From assembly GCF_019947135.1 (NCBI RefSeq), contig NZ_JAGSHT010000001.1:124001-188000 (forward strand): DNA of 64,000 bases, read 5' to 3'. Shown piece by piece: positions 22,521 through 30,943 of this stretch. Made by a program: the position numbers and the translations under genes. The notes under the pieces are model-generated. The model was not told the DNA's origin. It searched no databases and saw only the letters and a program-made list of their open reading frames with translations. This stretch comes from Occultella gossypii (GTDB lineage Bacteria > Actinomycetota > Actinomycetes > Actinomycetales > Beutenbergiaceae). Numbering within the stretch: the first letter of the stretch is position 1; every line of letters begins with the position of its first letter.

Positions 22521-24968
22521 TCAGACGTCTCCACGCCGTCGGAGCCAGCCCAGGGCGGGGCCTCCGTACGCCGGCGGCAGGTAGAACGTGGCGAGCCGGA
22601 ACACGATGGCCGTGGACAACGCCGTCGCCTCCTCGACGCCGGCGGCGACCAGCGCGCCGGTGAGCGCCGCCTCGGCCACCCCGATACCGCCCGGCACAGG
22701 CATCAAGCCGGCGAACAGCGCAACCACACACTGGATCAGGATGAGCTCGGTGAGCGGAAGTTCCTGCCCGAACGCCCGCAGGGACAGCGACAGCACCACG
22801 GCCAGGAACGTCTGGGCGATGACGTTGCCGACGAGCATCAGGGCCAGGTTCTTCGGCGAGCGGAGCACCTGCAGACCCTCGTGGGTTTCCGCGAGCCGGG
22901 CGGGGAGGAAGCGGCGCACGGGCGGGATCGCCCACGCGATCGCGATCGCCGCGACCAGCCCGAGCGCGATCAGCGCCAGCGGGATGTCGATCTCCACACC
23001 GCCCGACGGCAGAGTCAGCGAGACCAGACCGGTCGCCGCCAACACCACCAGCATGATCGCCTGGGTCACGATGCCGCTGGCACCGTCGATCGCGCCCACG
23101 GTCACCGCGGTGGTCGATGGCAGACCGGCGCGCTGGAAGAAGCGCACGATGAGTGCGACGCGGGCGGCGACGCTCGGCACCACCAGGCCCATGAACTGGA
23201 TGGCGTACTGGAGTGCGAGCACGGGCAGGAACCGCAACGGGCGTGGTGACGCGCCGATGGTCGACATCGCCGAACCGACCTGCACCAGCGGGGTCACCAG
23301 GATCGCCGCGATCACCCAGCCGGGAGTGGCCGCACTGAGCTCGGCGATGAGGTTGTCCAGCCCGATGCCGCTGATCGCGCCGACGATGACGTAGGCGAGC
23401 AGGACCACCACGACGACGGTCAGGACCTTGCCGAGGCTGAGCCGGCGCAACTGGGCGAGCTTCGGCGGCTCCACACCGGCGGCCTGGCCGGCCATGGTGC
23501 GCAACGCACCGAGGTCCAGCCCCTGATCGCGGACCTGCTTCCGGGTGGTGCGGTCCAGCAGCCCCGGTTGCACCAGCGGCAGCACCTCGCCGAACTGCTC
23601 GCCGCTCAGCGCGGCCGATGCCGCCGCCACGGCCCGCTCGGGCCCGAGCACCATGGCCGTCGCGATCAGGAGGCCGGCGTTGTCCGCCGCCCGGAGGAAC
23701 GGCGTCGGGCTGATCCGGGCCTGGCTCAGGTCGGCGAGGGCTGCACTGCCGTCGGAGCGCACCATCAGCGCGGATGGCCGGAGCGAGCCGTGCGACAGCC
23801 CGATCTTGTGCAGGCGGGCCACGGCGGCCCAGTAGTGCGCCGCCAAGGCATCGGCGTCGCCGTCCGTCCCGTCGCCCGGGAACGTGTACGGACGGGCGTC
23901 GGCCCTGATCGCGAGGAGGGCGTCGCGGTCGCCCGCGAGCCCTGCGGCGACGATCGGCAGCACCGGCACGCCGGACCGCTCGGCAAGCAGGGTCGCGAAG
24001 GCCTCGTGCTGCACCTGGCCGAGCCGGGACACCCGTGCGGACGGTTCGCGGTCGCGGTACCAGAGCGAGGTGCCCACGGCCGTCATGAACTGGCTGTCCC
24101 AGGCGTCCCGGCCGTAGACGCGCACCAGCAGCGCCGTGCCGTCGGCGGAGACCCCGGCCACGAGGAGCTGCCCTCGCTCGTTCATGGCCAGGTACCGGAG
24201 GTCGTGGGCATCGACGCCGATCTCCCTGAGCGCCTGCCCGACCTGGGCGAGCGTGAGCCTGCCGCCGGGTGATCCGGCGATCAGGTGGACGACGGCCGCT
24301 GCGACCCAGCCGATGGCCACGCCCGTGAGGCTGCCCCAGGGACCCGTGATGCCGGTGGCGACGGCAGCGATGGCGCCCGCGACCACCAGGGCGCGGCCGA
24401 TCCGGCGGACAGGCGCGACCACCTGCGGTGCCGTGACGGTGACGACGGCGGTCGTCACGGCGAGCACCAGACCGGGGTAGGTGGCGCCGTCGCCGGCCCA
24501 CGGCACGAGCGCGTCGGTCACGTCTGCCGCGGAACCGACCGTCAGTCCCACCACGACCGCACCCAGAGCCGCCGCGATGGCCGCCCCGACCTGGTCGCGG
24601 ACGACGTGCCAGCGACCGCGTGCGATCGCGACCGTGATGAGCAGCGCCGCCCACATCATCAGCACGGTGAGCAGGGCCTGCCAGACCCACGACCCGAACC
24701 AGCCGGCCTCGCCAAGGGACTCGAGCAGCCGGACGTCCGTGCTGGCGGGGCGCGCGAACGCCAGGACCAGGAGCAGGATCAGGACGGAGACGCCCAGGAG
24801 CACGGCGTCCGACGGGCGGCGGTCCCGCGGCGCCCGGGGCGCACCCGCGAACCACCGACCCGCCCGGCCGGACCGGTTCGCCTCCTTGGGCCCCGCGATG
24901 CCCGCTCCCGCATCAGGGAGCGGCTCAGCGTGCGGGTCATTCACTGCCGCGCGGTGCTCGGTGGCCAT
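22521..24968 (-). CDS. pseudokinase fused to lysylphosphatidylglycerol-synthase-like membrane domain
   Basis: 815 residues. An N-terminal membrane block (about five helices in residues 55-240) is followed by a kinase-like soluble domain (about 250-450). A C-terminal LPG_synthase_TM/UPF0104-like block of about eight helices (500-800) contains PGGIGVAEA near the end, typical of that family. In the kinase-like part the catalytic loop reads HGSLRPSALMV, with Ser in place of the catalytic Asp, and the DFG position is ADLSQAR, so phosphotransfer is doubtful. No aminoacyl-transferase (DUF2156) domain is present, so lysyl transfer is not implied. Lipid flipping or export under ligand control is a reasonable guess. 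Confidence 0.82.
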   Translation of the reverse strand: MATEHRAAVNDPHAEPLPDAGAGIAGPKEANRSGRAGRWFAGAPRAPRDRRPSDAVLLGVSVLILLLVLAFARPASTDVRLLESLGEAGWFGSWVWQALLTVLMMWAALLITVAIARGRWHVVRDQVGAAIAAALGAVVVGLTVGSAADVTDALVPWAGDGATYPGLVLAVTTAVVTVTAPQVVAPVRRIGRALVVAGAIAAVATGITGPWGSLTGVAIGWVAAAVVHLIAGSPGGRLTLAQVGQALREIGVDAHDLRYLAMNERGQLLVAGVSADGTALLVRVYGRDAWDSQFMTAVGTSLWYRDREPSARVSRLGQVQHEAFATLLAERSGVPVLPIVAAGLAGDRDALLAIRADARPYTFPGDGTDGDADALAAHYWAAVARLHKIGLSHGSLRPSALMVRSDGSAALADLSQARISPTPFLRAADNAGLLIATAMVLGPERAVAAASAALSGEQFGEVLPLVQPGLLDRTTRKQVRDQGLDLGALRTMAGQAAGVEPPKLAQLRRLSLGKVLTVVVVVLLAYVIVGAISGIGLDNLIAELSAATPGWVIAAILVTPLVQVGSAMSTIGASPRPLRFLPVLALQYAIQFMGLVVPSVAARVALIVRFFQRAGLPSTTAVTVGAIDGASGIVTQAIMLVVLAATGLVSLTLPSGGVEIDIPLALIALGLVAAIAIAWAIPPVRRFLPARLAETHEGLQVLRSPKNLALMLVGNVIAQTFLAVVLSLSLRAFGQELPLTELILIQCVVALFAGLMPVPGGIGVAEAALTGALVAAGVEEATALSTAIVFRLATFYLPPAYGGPALGWLRRRGDV

Positions 24969-25077
24969 CTGTTACCCATCTGTGCTTCGGGTGGTCCGCA
25001 CATCGTGGCAGGGCCCTGTTCTCAGGGCCACCACCCAGTTCGGGTGGTCGAGCACGACCCGCCGGATCGGCGCCCGA

Positions 25078-25389
25078 TCAGCCCAGCCAGAGCACGTCGA
25101 GCGAACCGACGGCAGGCCGGAGAACCAGCACCACGACCAGGGCCGCGACAGCGATCGCGGCCCAACGCCAGCGGGTTCCATGGGTGCTCGCGATGGCCAG
25201 GCCCACGGATACCGGCACGGCGATCAAGAGAGCCGCCAGGAGCATGGCGAGGAACAAGGTCCCGGCACCCCAGGCCGCGGCGGCGGCGAGCGCAGGCAGG
25301 ATCGAGATCCCGGTGACGAGCGCTCCACCACCACCCACCGCGAGGCCGGCCAGCGACCGGACCCGGTCGCTCCGCGCCGGCTCAGCCAC
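25078..25389 (-). CDS. small membrane protein, hypothetical
   Basis: 103 residues, three hydrophobic segments (about 13-33, 37-60 and 70-90). It starts at a GTG that overlaps the end of the beta-lactamase gene by 8 bp, so it is translated with it. I do not recognise the family. Co-expression with the beta-lactamase is the only functional clue. Confidence 0.6.
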   Translation of the reverse strand: MAEPARSDRVRSLAGLAVGGGGALVTGISILPALAAAAAWGAGTLFLAMLLAALLIAVPVSVGLAIASTHGTRWRWAAIAVAALVVVLVLRPAVGSLDVLWLG

Positions 25390-26311
25390 GGGTCAGCTCG
25401 CTGATGATGATGCGAGTCGCCTCGGCGACGACCTCGTTGTCGTTGACCGCGGCCGAGTCGTCGGTGCGAGTCAGGATCACCAGCGTGATCGGGTCGGAAC
25501 CGGCGCCCCAGAGCACGCCCGCGTCGTTGACCACGCCGTACCTGCCGGCACCCGTCTTGTCCGCCAGTTCGACGTCACCGTCCAGGCCCGCCCTGATCCG
25601 TGCGTCGGAGGTCGTGTTGCGCAGCATCCACGCCCGCAATCGTGCGCCCGACAGGGCGCCGGCCCGGTCCTCCAGCAGCAGCGCCCGGTACAGCAGCGCG
25701 ATGTCCGAGGGGGTCGAGGTGTCCCGCACGTCGCCCGGGGCCGCCTCGTTGAGCTCCGGCTCCCAACGGTCCAACCTGGTGCTCGCCGCGCCGAGGTCCG
25801 CAGCGAAGGTGGTGATCGCATCCGGACCGCCGAGCTGGGCCAACAGCAGGTTCCCTGCCGTGTTGTCGCTGAACCGGAGCGCCGCATCGGCGAGAGTCGT
25901 CGGGCTCATCGCCCAGGTGGTGCTCGCCGAGGTGACCGGTGAGTCCTCGACGAGGTCCGCCGGTCCGAACGGGATCGGCTCGGCCCAGTAGGCGTCGTCG
26001 TAGGCCCGCTCGCGCAGCAGCGCGGCCACGGCCAGCACCTTGAACAGGGAACACATCGGGAACGCCTCCTCGGCCCGGTGATCCACGCGAGCGTCCGCGG
26101 TGATCCCGACGGCACCGATCCGGACGCCGGTGTCCTCCTCGAGCCTGACGAGCGCGTCGGAACCCGGGCCGGTCGGGTCCGTACGTGCGGGCTCGGGACC
26201 GGCGCATGCCGTCAGAGCAGCGCTGCCGAACAGGCCGGCGGCAGCGGTGGCCGAACCCCAACGGAGCAGGGCGCGGCGGCTTGGTGCGGTGAGGTCGGTA
26301 TCGGCGGTCAT
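25382..26311 (-). CDS. class A beta-lactamase, Tat lipoprotein type
   Basis: Predicted to hydrolyse beta-lactams by a serine mechanism. All class A motifs are present: S88-x-x-K91 (SLFK), S148-D-N150 (FSDNTAGN), omega-loop EPELN (E184-N188) and K252-T-G254. The start at 26311 gives a signal peptide with a twin-arginine start (SRRALLR) and an LTAC lipobox, so it is probably exported folded and lipid-anchored. It is divergent from a LysR regulator 74 bp away and shares a unit with the small membrane protein downstream. The substrate range cannot be read from sequence. Confidence 0.92.
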   Translation of the reverse strand: MTADTDLTAPSRRALLRWGSATAAAGLFGSAALTACAGPEPARTDPTGPGSDALVRLEEDTGVRIGAVGITADARVDHRAEEAFPMCSLFKVLAVAALLRERAYDDAYWAEPIPFGPADLVEDSPVTSASTTWAMSPTTLADAALRFSDNTAGNLLLAQLGGPDAITTFAADLGAASTRLDRWEPELNEAAPGDVRDTSTPSDIALLYRALLLEDRAGALSGARLRAWMLRNTTSDARIRAGLDGDVELADKTGAGRYGVVNDAGVLWGAGSDPITLVILTRTDDSAAVNDNEVVAEATRIIISELTRG

Positions 26312-26368
26312 GGCAGAGAGCATCCGCGCCGAGCGGTCATGCGGTCCAAGCACCGAAGATCACCATTG

Positions 26369-26383
26369 ATGCTAATTTCGCAT
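26369..26383 (+). promoter_or_regulatory. LysR-type T-N11-A operator over the regulator's own -10
   Basis: ATGC(7 nt)GCAT is a perfect short inverted repeat with the T-N11-A spacing of LysR-family sites. TAATTT (26373-26378) within it fits a -10 and lies 7 nt before the LysR ATG at 26386, implying a leaderless, autorepressed message. Seen in sequence; binding is inferred. Confidence 0.6.
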
Positions 26384-26385
26384 CC

Positions 26386-27312
26386 ATGGCCGCTCGGATG
26401 GATCTCGTGTCCGCGTGTGAGGTGTTCGTCAGCGTCGCGGAGCGGAGCAGCTTCACGACGGGCGCCGCGGTGGCCGGCGTGACCCAGTCGGTGGCGAGCC
26501 GGAAGGTCGCCGCCCTCGAGGTCGAGCTCGGCGGTCGCCTCTTCGAACGGACGTCGCGACGCGTGGAGCTGACTCGGCTCGGCCGGGAGGTGCTGCCGGC
26601 GGCCGAGCGGCTGGTCCGCAGCGCCGGTGAGCTCAGGGTGGACGCCAGGCGTTCGCGTCGCCGTCCGATCACCCTCGGCGTACCGAACGGACTCCCGCCC
26701 GCGGAGCTGGCGCACCTGGTCGCGACCGCGCGACGTGCGGACCTGCTCCTGGAGGTGCGGACCGCGGACCCGCCCGAGCGTGCGGACGCGCTCCGCTCGG
26801 GTGTGCTGGACCTGGGTCTGGAGCCCGTTGCCGCGGACCAGGCCCGGTGGTGCGTCCCGCTCGGCGCCGGCCGCTCAAACGGCCGCGGCCGGGACCCTGC
26901 TGGGGACATCACCTTCTACCTGGCGTCGATCCGGAGCGGGCGCGGCACCCGGCCGGCGGACGCCCGCCGCATCTGGATCCAGCCGGACGACGCCGTGCCG
27001 CACGTGCGCGACCGACTGGTGTTCGCCGCGCATTCGGCCGGACTGGCCCCGGCGCAGGTCCGGGTGGCGACCGACATGGTCGGCGCGGTGGCCGAGGTGT
27101 GGTCACGGGACGATCTGGTCCTGTGTTCGGAGGCGGACGCCGAGCAGTATGGCCTCGGTTGGGCACCGATGGGGGATGCCCGCCTGGTCCGTGGCTACGA
27201 CGTGTCAGGTCGGGACGCCGACCTGGTCCGTCGCTTCCTCGGTGTGGCCATCACCGATGTCGCGGGCGCGCTCGGCGCCGAGCTGTCCGGCCGGGTCGAG
27301 GCACCGCAGTGA
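26386..27312 (+). CDS. LysR-family regulator of the beta-lactamase locus (BlaA/AmpR-like)
   Basis: 308 residues: N-terminal winged helix-turn-helix (about 5-65, with VTQSVASRKVAALEVELG as recognition region and LFERTSRRVELT as wing) and a substrate-binding-like effector domain (about 90-300). It is divergent from the beta-lactamase and overlaps the SxxK protein downstream by GTGA. This three-gene order matches the beta-lactamase control locus known from Streptomyces cacaoi. The effector domain lacks the usual long conserved motifs, so the ligand is unknown. An alternative start is ATG 26398. Confidence 0.85.
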   Translation: MAARMDLVSACEVFVSVAERSSFTTGAAVAGVTQSVASRKVAALEVELGGRLFERTSRRVELTRLGREVLPAAERLVRSAGELRVDARRSRRRPITLGVPNGLPPAELAHLVATARRADLLLEVRTADPPERADALRSGVLDLGLEPVAADQARWCVPLGAGRSNGRGRDPAGDITFYLASIRSGRGTRPADARRIWIQPDDAVPHVRDRLVFAAHSAGLAPAQVRVATDMVGAVAEVWSRDDLVLCSEADAEQYGLGWAPMGDARLVRGYDVSGRDADLVRRFLGVAITDVAGALGAELSGRVEAPQ

Positions 27313-28232
27313 GGCGCACCGCGGACGTGCTGGCCAACGCGGCGAGCGCACTCGAGGAGGCCGGGCTGCGCGGCTCCTTCCTGGTTCGCGACCTCGACAC
27401 CGGCCGGGAGCTGGGCATCGAGGCCGACCTCCTGTTCCCGCTCGCCTCGCTCGTCAAGGTGCCGCTGGCCCTGGACGTCGTCGAGCGCGCCGGCTCCGGC
27501 GAGCTCGACCTCGCCGAACAGGTCCTCATCGACGCCACGGTTCGCGTGCCCGGACCCACCGGGCTGTGCCGGTTCACCGAGCCGGCCACCGTCGCGGTCG
27601 CCGACCTGCTGTACCTCGCCGTCGCGGTCAGCGACGACACGGCGGCCGAGGCGCTCTTCCGGCTGTGCCCACCGGAGCAGGTGACCCGGCGACTCCGGTC
27701 GATGTCGGTCACCGACGTCACCGTGCGGCACACGATCGGAGAGCTGCACCGGTCGCTGGCGTCTCGGCTCGATCCGACCGATGCGCACCTGGCGCAGACG
27801 CTCGCGATCGACTCCGGCACCCAGGGCCGGGGCCACGTGATCCCGCAGCTGGACGTCTCGATGGCCAACTCCGGCTCGGCGCGCGCCATGGCGGCCCTCT
27901 TCGAACGGATCTGGAGCGGCGCGGACCTGCTGCCCGGCACCGCCGAGCGCCTTCAGGAGCTGCTCGCCGGCAACCTGTTGCGGCACCGGCTCGCTCCGGA
28001 CCTTGCCACCGACGCCGCTTCCTGGGCGTCGAAGACCGGCACCTTCCTGCACCTCAGGCACGAGGTGGGCGTCGTCACCCACCGCGATGGCGGCAGGTTC
28101 GTCGTGGCCGCCCTGACCGAGTCCCGAGTACCCGCCGCCACACAGCCCGTCGCTGAGCAGACGATCGGTTGGGTCGCTCGGATGCTGCATGACGAGGTCC
28201 GCGGGTACGCGGAGCCGAGCCGTACGGGGTAG
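27309..28232 (+). CDS. SxxK serine-hydrolase-like protein (BlaB-like sensor/co-regulator)
   Basis: 307 residues with a penicillin-interactive fold but no signal peptide, so cytoplasmic. Motifs: S47-LV-K50 (ASLVKVPLA), S108-D-D110 where class A enzymes have SDN, and K242-T-G244 (ASKTGTF). No omega-loop ExxLN is apparent, so deacylation, and hence true beta-lactamase activity, is unlikely. Translational coupling to the LysR gene suggests it works with the regulator, as BlaB is required with BlaA in Streptomyces cacaoi. An alternative is a degenerate intracellular beta-lactamase. Confidence 0.8.
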   Translation: MRRTADVLANAASALEEAGLRGSFLVRDLDTGRELGIEADLLFPLASLVKVPLALDVVERAGSGELDLAEQVLIDATVRVPGPTGLCRFTEPATVAVADLLYLAVAVSDDTAAEALFRLCPPEQVTRRLRSMSVTDVTVRHTIGELHRSLASRLDPTDAHLAQTLAIDSGTQGRGHVIPQLDVSMANSGSARAMAALFERIWSGADLLPGTAERLQELLAGNLLRHRLAPDLATDAASWASKTGTFLHLRHEVGVVTHRDGGRFVVAALTESRVPAATQPVAEQTIGWVARMLHDEVRGYAEPSRTG

Positions 28233-28235
28233 CGT
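28230..28235 (+). promoter_or_regulatory. -10 element, leaderless start of the 74-residue protein
   Basis: TAGCGT (TAnnnT) lies 6 nt before the GTG at 28242, overlapping the stop codon of the SxxK gene. Confidence 0.45.
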
Positions 28236-28241
28236 GCGCTC

Positions 28242-28466
28242 GTGAATGCTGCGCAGGTGGTCGGGTCGATCGCGGACGTGTTCACCTGGACGACCCTGCC
28301 GCTGGGCCTGCTCTGCATCCTGATCGCGGCCGTGGCCAAGGCGTGGCTGCGCGGGGAGCCCGAGCCGTCCGCGATCAGCACCCTGCGGCTCGTCGGCGGG
28401 TTGCTGGTGGGCGTGGGCCTGCTCTCGATCGTCGTCTCGATCGTGCTGACGTTCGCGGGTGGCTGA
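28242..28466 (+). CDS. small two-helix membrane protein, hypothetical
   Basis: 74 residues: two hydrophobic helices (about 15-35 and 48-70) joined by a charged loop AWLRGEPEPS. It has its own -10-like hexamer 6 nt before the GTG. No family recognised. It ends 5 bp before the start of the SUMF1-domain gene. Confidence 0.6.
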   Translation: MNAAQVVGSIADVFTWTTLPLGLLCILIAAVAKAWLRGEPEPSAISTLRLVGGLLVGVGLLSIVVSIVLTFAGG

Positions 28467-28471
28467 CCGTC

Positions 28472-29134
28472 GTGATCGCCCCATCACATCCGGACATGGT
28501 CGAGGTAGCGCCCGGCTCCGTGACGCTGCACGACCGGCGCACGTCCACGCGGTGGCGGGTCGAGGTCACCGCACACCTGCTCGCCCGGGCACCCGTCACC
28601 CAGGCGCAGTATCGCGCCGTGCTCGGCGCCACCCCGAGCGCCGCGACCGGGGACGACCTCCCGGTCGAGACCGTCTCCTGGCTGGACGCCGTCCGCTTCT
28701 GCAACGCGCTCTCGATGCGTGAGCACCTCGAGCCCGCCTACACGATCGACGACGAGGTGACCTCCGCCGTCGGGAGCACCGGCTACCGGCTCCCCACGGA
28801 GGCGGAATGGGAGCATGCCTGCCGGGCCGGCACCACCGGCCCGCGCTACGGCGAGCTCGACGAGATCGCCTGGTACGCGGGGAACTCGGGGGAGCGGCCG
28901 CACCGGGTCGGCACCCGGGCACCGAACGCGTGGGGGCTGCACGACATGCTCGGTAACGTCTGGGAGTGGTGCTTCGAGCGCTACGACCCGGACGTCTACG
29001 GGGACTACCGGGTACTGCGCGGCGGCGGCTGGAGTGACCCGGAGTGGAGCGTGCGGGCGGGCGTGCGCAGACGCAGCCACCCGACCTTCGCCATCGAGGA
29101 TGTCGGGTTCCGCCTGGCCCGGTCACTGCCCTGA
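28472..29134 (+). CDS. SUMF1/EgtB/PvdO-family protein lacking the FGE cysteines
   Basis: 220 residues, essentially one SUMF1-type domain. Landmarks are PVTQAQYRAVLG, LPVETVSWLDAVRFCNALS, YRLPTEAEWEHACRAG, NAWGLHDMLGNVWEWCF and VLRGGGWSD, then a C-terminal GFRLARS. The cysteine pair that formylglycine-generating enzymes use near the C-terminus is absent (RRSHPTFAIEDVGF), so sulfatase activation is unlikely. The start is GTG 28472 or ATG 28496. The role is unknown; an oxidase or a structural domain is possible. Confidence 0.8.
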   Translation: MIAPSHPDMVEVAPGSVTLHDRRTSTRWRVEVTAHLLARAPVTQAQYRAVLGATPSAATGDDLPVETVSWLDAVRFCNALSMREHLEPAYTIDDEVTSAVGSTGYRLPTEAEWEHACRAGTTGPRYGELDEIAWYAGNSGERPHRVGTRAPNAWGLHDMLGNVWEWCFERYDPDVYGDYRVLRGGGWSDPEWSVRAGVRRRSHPTFAIEDVGFRLARSLP

Positions 29135-29163
29135 GACGTGGCGTCGCCGTCACCGAACGCGAA

Positions 29164-29196
29164 CGCCCGGAACCACCTCCTCGGCGGTCCCGGGCG
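29164..29196. terminator. bidirectional hairpin between convergent genes
   Basis: CGCCCGG (29164-29170) pairs with CCGGGCG (29190-29196), and the stem continues inward past a mismatch. It lies between the SUMF1-domain gene and the convergent lipoprotein gene. Confidence 0.65.
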
Positions 29197-29217
29197 CAGC
29201 GGCTGTGCCCGATCGGG

Positions 29218-29940
29218 TCACTGCCAGACGATCGGGGACTCCAGGTAGAGATTGCCCGGGGTCGCGACGAAGGAGTAGTAGCCCTCGCCGTTGTACTCGA
29301 CAGCGCTCACCGGCTGGTCGGAGTTGGACAGGCCCACGAAGCAGCTGACCGCGGTGTTCGTCTCCTCGTCGAACGGCGGCAGCTCGAGGCCGCAAGCGTC
29401 ACCCGGGCTGTTGAACGAGAACTGCGTGGTCAGGTACTCGGCGTCGGCGCCGTCCGCGAGCAGGGGGAACAGGTCGGCGCTCGGCGGGTTCTCGTCCGCC
29501 GGGACGTCACCGGTCCACTGCTGCTGCGTCACGATCAGGTACGGGATGTAGTCGGCGAACTCGTCCGCGTTGGAGTACTGCTCGAACAGCGACGCGTCCG
29601 ACTCGATGATCTGCAGGACGCTGATGCCCTGGGTTCCGGTCACCTCCGTGTCGTCGCTGAAGGTCACCGTCCGCTCCACCCACGCGACCTGGCCGAGGGC
29701 CAGGGCGGAGCCCGGCGCGGTGACCGCACCCGGCTCACCGAAGTCGATCGCGTCGACGTCGAAGGTGCTCTCGGGCTCCTCGGTGGTCTCCTCCTCGGTG
29801 GGCTCGTCGGCCGCCACGTCCTCGACGGTGGGGTCGGTGCCGGCATCCGGCTCGTCCGTGTCGCCGCCGCCGCAGCCGGCCAACAGCAACGCCCCTGCGA
29901 CGGCTGCTGCCGACGCCGTCCACATACGCCTGGAGTTCAT
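29218..29940 (-). CDS. secreted lipoprotein, hypothetical
   Basis: 240 residues. Signal peptide with lipobox LAGC, then a Glu/Thr/Asp-rich linker (about 25-62). The domain begins DVDAIDFGEPG and contains VAWVERTVTF, ending in NLYLESPIVW. Two Cys (DACG and VSCF) may form a disulfide. It is not related in motif order to the five-lipoprotein array. An N-terminal extension to 29952 is possible, but MNSRRMW is the better signal start. Function unknown. Confidence 0.75.
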   Translation of the reverse strand: MNSRRMWTASAAAVAGALLLAGCGGGDTDEPDAGTDPTVEDVAADEPTEEETTEEPESTFDVDAIDFGEPGAVTAPGSALALGQVAWVERTVTFSDDTEVTGTQGISVLQIIESDASLFEQYSNADEFADYIPYLIVTQQQWTGDVPADENPPSADLFPLLADGADAEYLTTQFSFNSPGDACGLELPPFDEETNTAVSCFVGLSNSDQPVSAVEYNGEGYYSFVATPGNLYLESPIVWQ

Positions 29941-30192
29941 CCCCGGTCTCACTTTCGTCTGTTCGGATCCCCGTCGCCGGATGGCACGGGTGCGGGTGGG
30001 CGCACCGGTGCACGGGTCTCATCACAGGCGCGGCGGACCGCGCAGAAGAGCCCCGGGAGCCCACCGCGGCGGACCGCGGGGACTGGGGGCCAACCCCCTG
30101 GCTTTCAACCCTAGTAGGCGTCGACCGGCGTGGGCGCCCCGCAGGCGCCGCGACGATGGGGAGAAGTCACCACCCGCACGGCCAGAGGTGCT

Positions 30193-30921
30193 TCAGACCA
30201 GGGTGCTGACGAGGATCGCGACCACGATCGCCACGATCACCGTGTTGAACGCGAAGGACAACAGCCCGTGGCCGGTCACGAGCCGGCGCATGCGTGCGGT
30301 CTCGACGGTGACGTCGGTGGTCGCGAACGTGGTGGACACCGAGGTCGCGAAGTACAGGTAGTCGGCGAGACCGTCCGGCTCCTCGCCGGGGAAGCGCAGG
30401 CCGGCGTCCCGGGTCTGTGCCCGCGCATAGTGCAACGCGTAGGAGACGAGCACCGTGAACCACGACGTGACCACCGTTGCGACGCCGACGAGGAGGAGGG
30501 CCGGATCGGACCGGACCTGGTCGTTGACGCTGAGCAGGAGGGCCGCGGCCAGGGCAACCAGGGCCACCTGGGCGGCCCAGCTCGGGCCGTCGCCCCCGGT
30601 CAGCATGGTCCGCGCGCCCGGCACCCGGAGGATGCGGCGCACGGCGCGGGGCTCGGTCGACTCGGCCTCGACGAGGGACCGCCGGAAGCGTTCGCCACGC
30701 AGGCCCCGGAACGCCCAGAGAGTCAGCACGCAGTAGATGGCGGCGAAGCAGCTCCACCCGAGCATCCCCGCGCCTATCGCGCTGACCAGACTGTCCTCGA
30801 CGGGCTCGGCGAAGATGACCGGGCCGAGCACCACGATGAGGACAAGGCCCGGGATCAGGCAGACGACGCTGCGCCGGATGTCCGAGGTGAGCTTCGGGAT
30901 GGCGGCGGGGTCTCGGGACAC
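30193..30921 (-). CDS. DUF1345 membrane protein
   Basis: 242 residues with about five membrane helices. The DUF1345 signature is YFATSVSTTFATTDVTV near residue 195. It starts with GTG at 30921; the -10 region TACGTT (complement of 30933-30938) overlaps that of the divergent cupin gene. Proteins of this family resemble two-pore-like membrane proteins, but no transport function is established. Confidence 0.8.
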   Translation of the reverse strand: MSRDPAAIPKLTSDIRRSVVCLIPGLVLIVVLGPVIFAEPVEDSLVSAIGAGMLGWSCFAAIYCVLTLWAFRGLRGERFRRSLVEAESTEPRAVRRILRVPGARTMLTGGDGPSWAAQVALVALAAALLLSVNDQVRSDPALLLVGVATVVTSWFTVLVSYALHYARAQTRDAGLRFPGEEPDGLADYLYFATSVSTTFATTDVTVETARMRRLVTGHGLLSFAFNTVIVAIVVAILVSTLV

Positions 30922-30931
30922 CGCATGAGGC

Positions 30932-30937
30932 TAACGT
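30932..30937 (+). promoter_or_regulatory. -10 element of the cupin gene, overlapping a divergent -10
   Basis: TAACGT is 6 nt before the GTG at 30944. On the other strand TACGTT (30933-30938) fits a -10 for the DUF1345 gene, so the two promoters would compete. Confidence 0.4.
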
Positions 30938-30943
30938 AGGCGG

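Noticed and set aside
21787-24855. 1,022-codon frame on the minus strand over the membrane fusion gene
   Set aside because: A shifted shadow of the 22521-24968 gene that also runs antisense through the holin and lipoprotein genes.
28472-29134. Formylglycine-generating enzyme
   Set aside because: The catalytic cysteines are absent and there is no sulfatase in the window.
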